Origin: an uncultured Collinsella sp.
GTDB taxonomy: Bacteria > Actinomycetota > Coriobacteriia > Coriobacteriales > Coriobacteriaceae
NCBI GenBank assembly: GCA_900545745.1
Contig: URAD01000005.1
Span: 1 to 64,000 of the forward strand
Direction: 5' to 3'
DNA: 64,000 nt
Shown here in pieces: positions 32,750-41,484 of this stretch. How positions within the stretch are numbered: position 1 is the stretch's first letter; the number at the start of each line of letters is the position of its first letter. Under the pieces are notes generated by a model, which did not search any database, was not told where the DNA came from, and saw only the letters and a program-made list of their open reading frames with translations. The translations under genes and the position numbers were made by a program.

Positions 32750-35700
32750 CTACACGTTCCTCCTTACAAACGTTCCTTCGTGGTTATACGAGCAGCGCGC
32801 ATGCGCGGCCTGAGCCGACGTCGGGTCGACGGCGGCAACGTTGCCTGCCTCGAGCTCGCGCAGGCGCTCGGCGATGCCGGCCTCAACGCGATCGAGCAGG
32901 GCGTCGAAGTCCATGCTGCCACCCTCGCCGGGGAAACCTTTCTTAAGGCCCGGGATGCGACCGTCGCCGCGCTCTTCCTCGAGCAGCTCGGCGCTCGCGG
33001 CACCGCGCAACGCCGGCTTGCCGCCCTTGGTCGAAAAGTAGAGCGCCGCGCGGGTGTCCAAATCCAGCGCCCGGCGCATGGCCTGGGCGTAGATGAGCGT
33101 TTGGGTATGTGGTGGCAACCAGCGCGGATCGTCGATGGGCGCCGTGCCCGATTCCTCGTCGCGCACCGTGGGGTCGGCGAGCTTAAACTCCTCAACGCCC
33201 GTGCGATGCTTGTAGTCGAGCACCACGGCACGATTCTCGGCGTCCACGTCCACGCGGTCGATGCGCCCGCCAAGCGGCCAACCGGCATACTCGACCTTGA
33301 GCTCGTTGAAGGCGAACTCCAGGTAGCGCGGGGCAAAGGGGGCAAGTGCCTCGGACTCGTAGGCAAGCACACCCTCCAGCTGCGGCAAGATCTCGGCCAC
33401 CTGGCGTTCCTCCACCGCAGAGAGCGGCACCAGCGGGCCCTCCGTGCCGCGCTTGCCGGCGTGCTCGGCCAACGTCTCGTCAAAGACCTCGTGCAGCAGC
33501 TCCTGTGCGCGCGGCAGATTCTCGGGCGTCACGCGCTCCATGCCCTCTTGGGGCAGACGGGCATGCAGATGCTCCAGCACGTCGTGGACAAAGTTGCCCT
33601 TTTCCATGTTGCCAAAGCCCGCGTCGATCGACTGGGGCTTCACGCGGTACGAGACGAACCAGCATAGCGGGCAGGTCGAATAGGCCTCGATCTGCGAGGC
33701 GGACGTCAGACGCGGCACGAGCGGCGCGTCCTCACCCTCGCCATCGCGACGGCGCAGGACCAAATACGGCACGGCCTCGGCACTCAGATGCTGAGGGGCT
33801 TCACAGGTCACGCGCTCGCGCTTGAGGCCTTCACCTGTCGCGGGATCAAAGTCGGCGATGATATCGCCCTCGCCCACGCGCATGGGCTTGGCAGCGCCAG
33901 CGGCCTCGGCATGTGCCCACAGCTCGGTCCATACGGCTGCCGGGTAGCACTCGCGTGCCTGGCAATCGTGCGTCACACGGGCGAGCGCGACCGGACCGCT
34001 CGCCGCCTGCATCGCACGGCCAAAGCGCACGCGCAGCAGGGCAGCGGGCTCCAAAGACACGCCGTCGCGGCGCAGCTCGGCTGTCAACGTGGCAAGCGGG
34101 CCCTCTTCGTGCGAAAGCGGATAGCTGTCCAGGTCGACATCGGCAAACAGCACGGCATCGTAGCTGCCAGGGCGAAGAACCGACGCATCGGCAAGCGACG
34201 CGAAGCGCACTTGTGCTCGTGGTGTGCGATCGACCTCATAGGTCTCGTAATCGTAGGCGGTACTGCGCTTGTCCACCTTGGTTCGAACGCCGTCGAGAAC
34301 CGGCACGGTCGCGGCCTGCGACACGTCGAGCGCGCGAGCATCGTTCATAAGGATGTCGATGGCATGGCGCAGCAAAGCCGTCTCTGCCTGGCGACGGGCC
34401 TGGCCGTCAAGGCCGCCTAGAGCGCGATCGGGCAACGCCTCGGCAACGGCAAGCATGGCCTTAAGCGCCGTCACGGGCTTGTCACGCCACAGCGCCTGGA
34501 ACACGTCCGAGACCACACACGGTACGTTCTTAAACCAGTTATCGTCGCTCGTCGCCTTGCGCGCGCCCCTCACCTGGCCCTGAACGCTCTGCAGCAGGCT
34601 CTTGACGCCCGCGGTAGTCTTGCTGCGCGAGAGACGCATATTCTTATCGAAGGTACGGGCATTGACGGCATCAGCGCCCGAAAGCGGACTGTAGATCCAG
34701 TCGGTAAGCTCCGGCGCGGGCCACCACTCAGTCTTGGAAGCGGTGCCCTCGTCGGCGGCTTTCATACGCTCGATCAGGTTGGCGAGCGCCGTAAACTGCC
34801 TGCCCGCGATGGACTGGGAAAACGCCGTGAACTCAGTCGTCTCGGCCGCAATGTGACGCGCCGCCAAACGGGCGGCGAGCTCGCCGAACAGCTGGGGTGC
34901 CCGGGCAGAAACGACGAGCACGCGCACGGGGTCGGCGGGCGTTGCAGTAGCTTTATCGGCCTTGGACTCCTTGTGCGCTTTCACCAACTTATCGATGGCG
35001 TCCGCATAGACATGAGCACGGGCATGGGGGCCGGCGACCTCAATAAAGGCAGGCTGAGCGGCGGCCCCGCAAGCGACATCAGACGCGACGGCGTCCTCCC
35101 CCAGCGGCGCGATCTCAAACAGCACACCGCGGGCATCAAATGCCGTGGCAAGCTCCTCGCGCATCGCCGCCTGCTCGCGGGCAAGCAGCGCGACGACCTC
35201 TCCCCCATTGTTCGCCACGGCAGACAGCAGCTCGAGTAGACCGTGCGTAAACGACGTGGTACCGCGCACGCATACGGCGCGGGCGCACGCCGGCAGGCTA
35301 TCGGCCAGGGCACCGGCCATAATGTCGGCTGCCTCGCAGGGCTCGACCATATCTCGACGGTCCAAACCGCCCGCGTAGGCACGCAAAAGCTCAAACACAC
35401 GAGCCTCGGCATCGCTTTTTGGCTCAGGCTGGCAATTGTTGCCACCGCATCGCTCGGCCGTCGTCCCCGCCACACCCGGCAGCACATCGCGGGCCATGCG
35501 CGCGAGCATGCGCACCGTGCCCTGGCTACGCGAAAGCGGCTGCAGGTCGGCATCGTCGCGGCGGGCAATCATATCCGAAAACAGCATCTGACGTTGCAGG
35601 TTGTCGACGAAACCGCGCCCGTCGCCCAAAAGCTCCCAAAGCGAGCGAAGCCACGATGCGGGTGTCTTGTAGTCGATACCCAGCGAAATGCCGGCTTCCG

Positions 35701-35848
35701 CCGCATCATGACGGCACAGATCGAGCTCGGCAAACGTTGGTGCCAGCAACACGGCACGCCCGTGACGGGCAATAAGGTCGGCAAGCAGCGCCGACTCGGC
35801 ATCGCTCAAATCCGTGCCGGCATTGGTGGTATAGATTCGAACAGGCAT
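32750..35848 (-). CDS. addB: AddB-type exonuclease subunit
   Basis: 1032 residues. The N-terminal two thirds is a helicase-like fold without a recognisable Walker A. The C-terminal nuclease domain has 'GGRIDRVDVDAENRAVVLDYKHR' split over the Asp and Lys strands. AddB proteins usually carry four Cys for a 4Fe-4S staple. Here 'TCPLCW' before the nuclease and a single Cys in 'ARCSYNHEGTF' at the extreme C-terminus are all that is seen, so the cluster may be incomplete. GGAGG lies only 3 nt before the ATG at 35848. It is upstream of and paired with addA. Confidence 0.88.
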   Translation of the reverse strand: MPVRIYTTNAGTDLSDAESALLADLIARHGRAVLLAPTFAELDLCRHDAAEAGISLGIDYKTPASWLRSLWELLGDGRGFVDNLQRQMLFSDMIARRDDADLQPLSRSQGTVRMLARMARDVLPGVAGTTAERCGGNNCQPEPKSDAEARVFELLRAYAGGLDRRDMVEPCEAADIMAGALADSLPACARAVCVRGTTSFTHGLLELLSAVANNGGEVVALLAREQAAMREELATAFDARGVLFEIAPLGEDAVASDVACGAAAQPAFIEVAGPHARAHVYADAIDKLVKAHKESKADKATATPADPVRVLVVSARAPQLFGELAARLAARHIAAETTEFTAFSQSIAGRQFTALANLIERMKAADEGTASKTEWWPAPELTDWIYSPLSGADAVNARTFDKNMRLSRSKTTAGVKSLLQSVQGQVRGARKATSDDNWFKNVPCVVSDVFQALWRDKPVTALKAMLAVAEALPDRALGGLDGQARRQAETALLRHAIDILMNDARALDVSQAATVPVLDGVRTKVDKRSTAYDYETYEVDRTPRAQVRFASLADASVLRPGSYDAVLFADVDLDSYPLSHEEGPLATLTAELRRDGVSLEPAALLRVRFGRAMQAASGPVALARVTHDCQARECYPAAVWTELWAHAEAAGAAKPMRVGEGDIIADFDPATGEGLKRERVTCEAPQHLSAEAVPYLVLRRRDGEGEDAPLVPRLTSASQIEAYSTCPLCWFVSYRVKPQSIDAGFGNMEKGNFVHDVLEHLHARLPQEGMERVTPENLPRAQELLHEVFDETLAEHAGKRGTEGPLVPLSAVEERQVAEILPQLEGVLAYESEALAPFAPRYLEFAFNELKVEYAGWPLGGRIDRVDVDAENRAVVLDYKHRTGVEEFKLADPTVRDEESGTAPIDDPRWLPPHTQTLIYAQAMRRALDLDTRAALYFSTKGGKPALRGAASAELLEEERGDGRIPGLKKGFPGEGGSMDFDALLDRVEAGIAERLRELEAGNVAAVDPTSAQAAHARCSYNHEGTFVRRNV

Positions 35849-35981
35849 GGTCCTCCGCTCAAACCGTTCGCAATAATCAATGCATCCATCCTACCCGCCC
35901 AAGCGGACACATTGCCATCGCAGTTCCATCTTTTGGTACAAAGCAACCTGAACCCAACGCACCAGCCGATTGCAGGCATAT

Positions 35982-36006
35982 AAAAACCGCCCCCGGAGGG
36001 ACGGTT
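35982..36006 (-). terminator. terminator of the YerC-like gene
   Basis: On the minus strand AACCGTCCC, TCC loop, GGGGGCGGTT, then TTT. It lies 26 nt past the stop codon. The remaining part of the 35849-35981 gap is the addB promoter region. Confidence 0.75.
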
Positions 36007-36032
36007 CTTCGTAATTCAATGTTGTCGCTGGC

Positions 36033-36332
36033 CTACTCGCCATCCTCCAACTTAATGAGGATCTTGCGGTAGCCACCGTACTCGCCGTTCAGCGCCTTTG
36101 AAACGCGGCTCACCGTGGTGGACGAAGCGCCGGTACGGGCCTGAACCTCAACATAAGGCTCGCCCTCGTCCAAATAGCGCGCAACCTGCAAACGCTGAGA
36201 AAGGTCGCAAATCTCGCGCGGCGTGCAGATATCGGTCAAAAACGCTTGGATATCCTTCTCGTCGTCCAAAAGGCTAAATGCGTGGACCAGCTGCTTGACA
36301 TCAGGCTTGTCAAACATGTTCTCGATATTCAT
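36033..36332 (-). CDS. YerC/YecD family TrpR-like DNA-binding protein
   Basis: 99 residues, all helical. 'LLDDEKDIQAFLTDICTPREI' precedes a helix-turn-helix 'DLSQRLQVARYL' and 'EVQARTGASSTTVSRVSKAL', the TrpR-superfamily reader. No ligand-binding domain is present. The ribosome binding site is weak (GGCGGTGA). It is monocistronic with its own terminator. The regulon is unknown. Confidence 0.88.
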   Translation of the reverse strand: MNIENMFDKPDVKQLVHAFSLLDDEKDIQAFLTDICTPREICDLSQRLQVARYLDEGEPYVEVQARTGASSTTVSRVSKALNGEYGGYRKILIKLEDGE

Positions 36333-36656
36333 CGATCACCGCCAAACCCGCCAAAAGGCATCGAAGTTGATACTGACATCGGGCATCGTTCACCCGTTCT
36401 ATGCAATAGGGCAACGCCTGTGGCTTTTGCCCGTAGCAGTGTAGCACACCACCAAACTAAAGCGACAAGACTCTCTGCCAGCGGCGCGTTTTTCAGGACG
36501 AACGCCGTTTAGAAACCATATGCGCACGTAAGCTCCACGAATATTTGAGACAATGGGCGCCCAAACACCGCGGCGCGCCCGCGCAACCATCCAGGTCGCC
36601 GCCGTAAGCCGCTTCACGCGACGCCAGCAATCCCGGCGCAAGAAAGGATTCACGCC

Positions 36657-37022
36657 ATGCGCTTTATGCTTAACTGGCTCTTCACCTCGATCGCCATCGC
36701 GATCGCCACGTTCCTCGTCCCCGGTATCCAACCCTTCGGCTTTGCCGAGACCTGGGTCTGCTTTGCCTTTGTGGGACTGTTCCTGAACATTGTCGATTCG
36801 TTCGTCAAACCGTTCCTCACGGTCATCTCGCTGCCGCTCACGATCATTACGCTGGGCATTTTCCAGCTTGTCGTCAACAGCTTTATGCTTGAGCTCGCGA
36901 GTTACCTGTCGGTCAACCTGCTGGGCGTCGGCATCTCCATCGCCAGCTTTGGATCGGCCTTTATGGGCAGCATCCTGGTGTCCATCACGCGCAGCATCCT
37001 CGACAGCATCGCCGAGGACTAA
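36657..37022 (+). CDS. phage-holin-family (PF04020-like) membrane protein
   Basis: 121 residues with four hydrophobic helices. 'LTSIAIAIATFLVPGIQ', 'FVGLFLNIVDSFVKPFLTVIS', 'LPLTIITLGIFQLVVNSFML' and a C-terminal amphipathic helix match the widespread chromosomal holin-like family. It is not part of a prophage here. AGAAAGGA is before the ATG. A strong terminator follows. Physiological role unknown. Confidence 0.87.
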   Translation: MRFMLNWLFTSIAIAIATFLVPGIQPFGFAETWVCFAFVGLFLNIVDSFVKPFLTVISLPLTIITLGIFQLVVNSFMLELASYLSVNLLGVGISIASFGSAFMGSILVSITRSILDSIAED

Positions 37023-37062
37023 AACGGCCATTCCGGCCGTGTCCGTCTCAACAGCCCAAAAC

Positions 37063-37101
37063 GAAGGCCGCCCATCGCAAAAATGGGCGGCCTTCTTATT
37101 T
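37063..37101 (+). terminator. intrinsic terminator after the holin-like gene
   Basis: 13-bp stem GAAGGCCGCCCAT (37063-37075)/ATGGGCGGCCTTC (37083-37095), then TTATTT. Confidence 0.92.
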
Positions 37102-37163
37102 GCCAAGTCTCAAAGGGCGAGAAAATCTACCATTTCCACCCCGTCCCCAAATGCAGGTGTGGG

Positions 37164-37592
37164 TTAGATGACGTAGTCGTAGCCATGGTTGGGAGCGACA
37201 AGTTGATCGAGCGTCACACCGTCGAGGTAGTCGTTGATGAGCTTGTCCAGGTTCTTCCACACGTCGAGCGTGGGGCACTCATCCGAACGCGAGCAGCCCT
37301 TGCAGTCGCCATCCAGGCAGGCGACCGGCGCCAGACTGCCCTCGGTCAGGCGCAAGATCTCGCCCACCGTGTATTGCTCGGGCGGGCGCGTGAGCACATA
37401 GCCGCCGCCCTTGCCGCGCATGCCCGAGAGCATGTTGGCGCGCACGAGCGTAGCCAAAATGTTCTCGAGATATTTCTCGGAAATCCCCTGTCGCGCCGCG
37501 ATCTCTTTGAGCGGGATGCGACCGGCTGCCTGGTGCTCGGCCAGATCGACCATAACGCGCAGGGCATATCTGCCCTTAGTAGAAACCAACAT
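37164..37592 (-). CDS. Rrf2-family regulator (IscR/CymR-like) with cysteine cluster
   Basis: 142 residues. Winged helix-turn-helix 'STKGRYALRVMVDLAEH', 'LKEIAARQGISEKYLENIL' and 'RGKGGGYVLTRPPEQ', then a cysteine motif 'CLDGDCKGCSRSDEC' where IscR-type proteins hold an Fe-S cluster. It is divergent from cysK, so control of cysteine synthesis, Fe-S or sulfur supply is likely. A TAGAAT with an upstream TTTTCA at about 16-nt spacing (37632-37660) may be its promoter. Confidence 0.9.
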   Translation of the reverse strand: MLVSTKGRYALRVMVDLAEHQAAGRIPLKEIAARQGISEKYLENILATLVRANMLSGMRGKGGGYVLTRPPEQYTVGEILRLTEGSLAPVACLDGDCKGCSRSDECPTLDVWKNLDKLINDYLDGVTLDQLVAPNHGYDYVI

Positions 37593-37709
37593 GTATAGTG
37601 CTGCCTTTCGGTCATTTAGTCCGTAGAAATTCTAGCCGAAATATTGGTTTTGAAAATACCCGTTCCGGTCAAGATGGTTAATCGACTCGTAATAATCTTC
37701 TATTTCCTA

Positions 37710-37738
37710 TTGCGTTACTAGGCTTTACTGTCTACTAT
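37710..37738 (+). promoter_or_regulatory. sigma-70-type promoter of cysK
   Basis: TTGCGT (37710-37715), 17-nt spacer, TACTAT (37733-37738). The roughly 100-nt leader that follows contains two short hairpins (ACCCA/TGGGT and ACCGT/ACGGT). The Rrf2 protein encoded divergently is the obvious candidate regulator. Confidence 0.65.
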
Positions 37739-37845
37739 GCTTGCCAACAGCAAAACGAACAACCCATAAGGTTTGTGGGTTTCGCTGCTACACACACCGT
37801 AAAACCACACGGTATCCAGTCATTTGAACACTTTGGAGGTTTACC

Positions 37846-38784
37846 ATGAGCAATGTTTACACGTCCATCGATCAGCTTATCGGCCACACTCCGCTTCTGG
37901 AGCTCACTCACTTTGAGGCCGATGAGGACCTCAAGGCCCGCGTGCTCGTCAAGCTGGAATACTTCAACCCCGCCGGCTCCGTCAAAGACCGCGTCGCCAA
38001 GAACATGATCGACGAGGCCGAGAAGGCCGGCAAGCTCGTGCGCGGCGGCGACTACACCATCATCGAGCCCACGAGTGGCAACACCGGCGTCGGCATCGCC
38101 TCGGTGGCGGCGGCTCGCGGCTACAAGGTGATCATCACCATGCCCGAGACTATGTCCGTCGAACGCCGCAAGCTTATGCAGGCATATGGCGCACAGCTCG
38201 TGCTCACCGACGGTTCCAAGGGCATGAAGGGCGCCATCGCCAAGGCCGAGGAACTGCAGAAGGAGACGCCCAACAGCATCATCGCCGGCCAGTTTGTGAA
38301 CCCCGCCAACCCCGCCATCCACAAGGCCACGACCGGCCCCGAGATCTGGGATGACACCGACGGCAAGGTCGACATCTTCGTCGCCGGCGTTGGCACCGGC
38401 GGCACTGTGACCGGCGTGGGCGAGTTCCTCAAGGAGCAGAACCCCGAGATTCAGATCGTCGCCGTCGAGCCCGCTACCTCCCCAGTGCTCTCCAAGGGCC
38501 AGGCCGGCCCGCACAAGATCCAAGGTATCGGCGCCGGCTTTGTGCCCGACGTCCTCGACACCCAGGTCTATGACGAGATCATCCCCGTCGAGAACGACGA
38601 CGCCTTTGCGACCGGCCGTGCCGTGGGCCACAAGGAGGGCGTGCTCGTGGGCATTTCGTCCGGCGCCGCCGTGTGGGCCGCGCTGCAGCTGGCCAAGCGC
38701 CCCGAGAACGAGGGCAAGACCATCGTGGCCCTGCTCGCCGACACCGGCGAGCGCTACCTGTCCACGGCACTCTTCCAGGACTAA
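37846..38784 (+). CDS. cysK: cysteine synthase A (O-acetylserine sulfhydrylase)
   Basis: 312 residues, PLP fold type II. The PLP lysine is in 'NPAGSVKDR' (about Lys47), the substrate loop is 'PTSGNTGVG', the phosphate loop is 'GVGTGGT', and 'GISSGAA' closes the site. It makes cysteine from O-acetylserine and sulfide. TTTGGAGG lies 7 nt before the ATG. A hairpin with a long U-tract follows before mnmA. Confidence 0.95.
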   Translation: MSNVYTSIDQLIGHTPLLELTHFEADEDLKARVLVKLEYFNPAGSVKDRVAKNMIDEAEKAGKLVRGGDYTIIEPTSGNTGVGIASVAAARGYKVIITMPETMSVERRKLMQAYGAQLVLTDGSKGMKGAIAKAEELQKETPNSIIAGQFVNPANPAIHKATTGPEIWDDTDGKVDIFVAGVGTGGTVTGVGEFLKEQNPEIQIVAVEPATSPVLSKGQAGPHKIQGIGAGFVPDVLDTQVYDEIIPVENDDAFATGRAVGHKEGVLVGISSGAAVWAALQLAKRPENEGKTIVALLADTGERYLSTALFQD

Positions 38785-38885
38785 GGCCTGTCGCCCATAG
38801 GTTGAGCCCAGGACGAACCGGTCTCCTCTCTCCCGGCAGTCTGAGCCCATCCCATCAGGGCGCCCCACGAGTCGTCCGAACTTGC

Positions 38886-38891
38886 TACAAT
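38886..38891 (+). promoter_or_regulatory. extended -10 element upstream of mnmA
   Basis: TGC-TACAAT is an extended -10 motif. The predicted start of transcription (about 38898) falls in the left arm of the hairpin 38896-38923. A clear -35 is not seen. Confidence 0.45.
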
Positions 38892-38895
38892 GTCT

Positions 38896-38934
38896 GCGGC
38901 GCGGAACCAGCCTCCCGCGCCGCTTTTCTTTTTT
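38896..38934 (+). terminator. intrinsic terminator between cysK and mnmA, possible mnmA attenuator
   Basis: 9-bp stem GCGGCGCGG (38896-38904)/CCGCGCCGC (38915-38923) followed by TTTTCTTTTTT. It ends cysK transcription. Because a -10 element abuts it, it could also limit mnmA transcription. Confidence 0.85.
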
Positions 38935-38963
38935 GGCCACATGCCACCAAGGAGAACCTCCCC

Positions 38964-40064
38964 ATGCACAACAAGCGCGTGCTCGTCGCCATGAGCGGCG
39001 GCGTCGATTCCAGCGTGACTGCCTATCTGCTCAAGCGCCAGGGCTACGAATGCGTTGGCGCCACCATGCGCCTCACCTGCCCCGCGCCCGATCCTGTCAC
39101 GGGCATGAGTAAGGTCGACCGCGATATCGCCGATGCAAAGGCCGTCGCCGAGCGCCTGGGGATACCCCACCATGTGCTCGACCTGCAGCAGACGTTCGAC
39201 CGCAACGTTATCGAGCGCTTCGTGAACGCCTACCAGGAAGGACTGACGCCCAACCCGTGCATCATCTGCAACCGCCACATTAAGTTTGGCGCGTTGTTGA
39301 ATGCTGCGCTGGACATGGACTGCGACTACATCGCCACAGGTCACTACGCCAAAACAAGTCAGGCGCCCGACGGCACCTGGCAGCTGCATCGCGGCGAGGA
39401 CCCCAAGAAGGACCAGAGCTACTTTTTGTATTCGCTCACGCAGGAGCGGCTGTCGCGCACAATCTTTCCGCTGGCCGGGCTGGACAAAGAGCGCGACGTG
39501 CGCCGCATTGCCACCGAGCAGGGCTTTATCAACGCCCAGAAGGCCGAAAGCGAGGACATCTGCTTTATTCCAGACGGTGACTACGCGGGCCATATCGAGC
39601 GCCGCTGCGGACATCCCGCTGCACCGGGCGACATTGTGTGGCGCGACGGCAGCGTGGTCGGGCGCCACAACGGTGCGCTGCGCTACACCATCGGTCAGCG
39701 CAAAGGCCTGGGCGTCGCGATGGCGCATCCCGTGTACGTAACGGGCGTCGACACCGCCAACAACACCGTGCATCTGGGCGAGGCCGAGGACCTAACGGCC
39801 ACAGCACTCACGGCCGACGACTGGATCTGGAGCGCCCCTGCCGACCGCATGGAGGCAGAACTCGATGCCGGCGGCATTCGCGTGGGCGCCAAGTACCGCT
39901 ACCGTCAGAAAGACCAGGCAGCAACCCTTACGCGCGGCGAAGACGGGCAAATGCTGCTAACTTTTGACGAGCCGCAGCGCGCCATCGCCCCCGGCCAGGC
40001 TGTCGTCGTCTACCGCGGCGACGTCGTCCTCGGCGGCGGCACCGTGACCGGCGCACTTAAGTAG
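38964..40064 (+). CDS. mnmA: tRNA-specific 2-thiouridylase MnmA
   Basis: 366 residues. The ATP-pyrophosphatase loop is 'MSGGVDSSVTA' (residues 10-20). Catalytic cysteines are Cys99 in 'NPCIICN' and the one in 'ESEDICFIP'. 'GRHNGALRYTIGQRKG' is the tRNA-contact region. It thiolates U34 of Lys, Glu and Gln tRNAs. The nearby cysK supplies cysteine, the ultimate sulfur source. AAGGAG lies 9 nt before the ATG at 38964; the open frame extends far upstream without a start signal. Confidence 0.96.
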   Translation: MHNKRVLVAMSGGVDSSVTAYLLKRQGYECVGATMRLTCPAPDPVTGMSKVDRDIADAKAVAERLGIPHHVLDLQQTFDRNVIERFVNAYQEGLTPNPCIICNRHIKFGALLNAALDMDCDYIATGHYAKTSQAPDGTWQLHRGEDPKKDQSYFLYSLTQERLSRTIFPLAGLDKERDVRRIATEQGFINAQKAESEDICFIPDGDYAGHIERRCGHPAAPGDIVWRDGSVVGRHNGALRYTIGQRKGLGVAMAHPVYVTGVDTANNTVHLGEAEDLTATALTADDWIWSAPADRMEAELDAGGIRVGAKYRYRQKDQAATLTRGEDGQMLLTFDEPQRAIAPGQAVVVYRGDVVLGGGTVTGALK

Positions 40065-40082
40065 CCCCATCCCCTTCATAAA

Positions 40083-40145
40083 TTGCGGTGAAATAGGGAC
40101 TGTTTAAGCGTTTAAAACCGCCAAACAGTCCCTATTTCACCGCAA
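40083..40145. repeat. perfect 23-bp inverted repeat after mnmA
   Basis: Arms 40083-40105 and 40123-40145 enclose 17 nt. The arm starts TTGCGGTGAAATAGGGACTG. It shares its first 14 positions, with one purine change, with the element at 29045. A second stem, CGGCCTCGG (40157-40165)/CCGAGGCCG (40184-40192), follows. Neither has a U-tract. Both lie between convergent mnmA and the M42 peptidase gene. Confidence 0.92.
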
Positions 40146-40200
40146 CTTAGAGAGGACGGCCTCGGTCGGTACTGCCGTATCAGCCGAGGCCGCTGCATCG

Positions 40201-41229
40201 CTAGCGCTGTACGTAGGCGCGGACGAGCTCGAAGGTGTTGCGCACGCCGTCCATGTGGCTACGCTCGTAGTTGTGGCTCGCATACACGCCGGGGCCGATC
40301 AGACCATGGCGAATGTCGTAGCCGGCAGAGAGCGTGGCTTCGACGTCCGAACCGTAATGCGGATACACGTCGATAGCGTAATCGAGCTCAAGCTCGCGCG
40401 CGATATTGGACAGCGCCGTCACCAGGTCGTAGTTGTACGGACCGCCCGAATCCTTGGCGCAGATCGACACCATGTGCTCGGTGCAGCCTAGGTCGTCGCC
40501 CACGCAGCCCATGTCAACGCTGATCATCTCGCGCGTGTCGGCCGGCACGAAGGCGCCGCCGTGGCCCACCTCCTCGTACACGGTAAAGAGCAGCGAAACC
40601 TTACGCGAAAGCGTCACCTCGCCAGCGGCGACGGCACGCGCCAAGCCCAACAAAATGGCGGCCGATAGCTTGTCATCCAGGAAGCGGCTCTTAATGTAGC
40701 CGCTCTCCGTCACCGTCGTGCGAGGATCCATAGCGATGATGTCGCCGGTCTGAATACCCAGCTCGAGCACATCGTCCTTGCTGTCGACGTTCTCGTCGAG
40801 CAAGATCTCCATGTTCTTCTCGATGGTCTTGACCGGCTCGTCGGCCACGTGCGCCGAAGGCTCGGTGTTAAGAACCACGCCCGTGTAGACATTGCCGTCG
40901 CGCGTGTAGACGGTGCAGTTCTCGCCATCGGCCGTAGACCACTGATGCCCACCGAGCGTCGTGGGGCGCAGGCGGCCATTGTCCTTAATGGAACGCACCA
41001 TGGCGCCTAGGGTATCGACATGGCTCGCCAGTACGAGCGGCTCGCCCTCGCCGCCAAGCTCAACGAGCACGTTACCCTTATTAGAACGCTCAGGCCCAAA
41101 CCCCATATCGCGCAATGTTTCCATTAGATAATCAGTCGCCGCACGGGTATAGCCGGTAGGCGAAGCAATCGAGGTAAGCGCCTTCAGCTGGTCAGTAATA
41201 TAGGAGAGCATAGAATCCATCTTGGACAC
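40201..41229 (-). CDS. M42-family aminopeptidase
   Basis: 342 residues from a GTG start. Metal and catalytic residues are visible: 'ASHVDTLGA' (His, Asp), 'RFLDDKLSAA' (Asp), 'YEEVGHGGA' (Glu-Glu), 'ISVDMG' (Asp) and the late His in 'SHNYERSHMDG'. It is a co-catalytic dimetal tetrahedral aminopeptidase for small peptides. GTG at 41229 has GAAAGGG 8 nt upstream; the ATG three codons later (41220) is 17 nt away from it, so GTG is preferred. Confidence 0.92.
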   Translation of the reverse strand: MSKMDSMLSYITDQLKALTSIASPTGYTRAATDYLMETLRDMGFGPERSNKGNVLVELGGEGEPLVLASHVDTLGAMVRSIKDNGRLRPTTLGGHQWSTADGENCTVYTRDGNVYTGVVLNTEPSAHVADEPVKTIEKNMEILLDENVDSKDDVLELGIQTGDIIAMDPRTTVTESGYIKSRFLDDKLSAAILLGLARAVAAGEVTLSRKVSLLFTVYEEVGHGGAFVPADTREMISVDMGCVGDDLGCTEHMVSICAKDSGGPYNYDLVTALSNIARELELDYAIDVYPHYGSDVEATLSAGYDIRHGLIGPGVYASHNYERSHMDGVRNTFELVRAYVQR

Positions 41230-41347
41230 CAAAGTCACCCTTTCATATCGAATTAAACCCACAGCAACAATACCACCACGCACAATTATTTACCTAGCGA
41301 GACAACCCATCGAGCTTCTCAGAGCAGCGCCCGTCACGATAACGAGC

Positions 41348-41477
41348 CGGCGGCCCCCTGCCCGTTAGCCCCAGAATCTTTCCGCAGGACAGAAGGAGGC
41401 CCCGCCGCACGTAGTGCGCAACGGGGCCTCCGACATGTCCGAGGACGATTCTGGGGCTAACGGGCAGGGGCCCGCCG
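41348..41477. repeat. triple-nested 130-nt palindrome downstream of the alcohol dehydrogenase gene
   Basis: Outer arms are 41348-41377 and 41448-41477 (29 of 30 bp paired; core CTGCCCGTTAGCCCCAGAAT). Middle arms are 41395-41404/41422-41431 (GGAGGCCCCG/CGGGGCCTCC). The innermost GCAC/GTGC is at 41407-41418. No U-tract is present. Confidence 0.9.
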
Positions 41478-41484
41478 AACCAAG

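Noticed and set aside
30386..33667. 1093-codon frame antisense to addA and addB
   Set aside because: Arg/His/Leu-rich shadow crossing two real genes, without ribosome binding site or domain.
36657..37022. prophage signal from the holin-family gene
   Set aside because: No phage genes around it; this family is a common chromosomal membrane protein.
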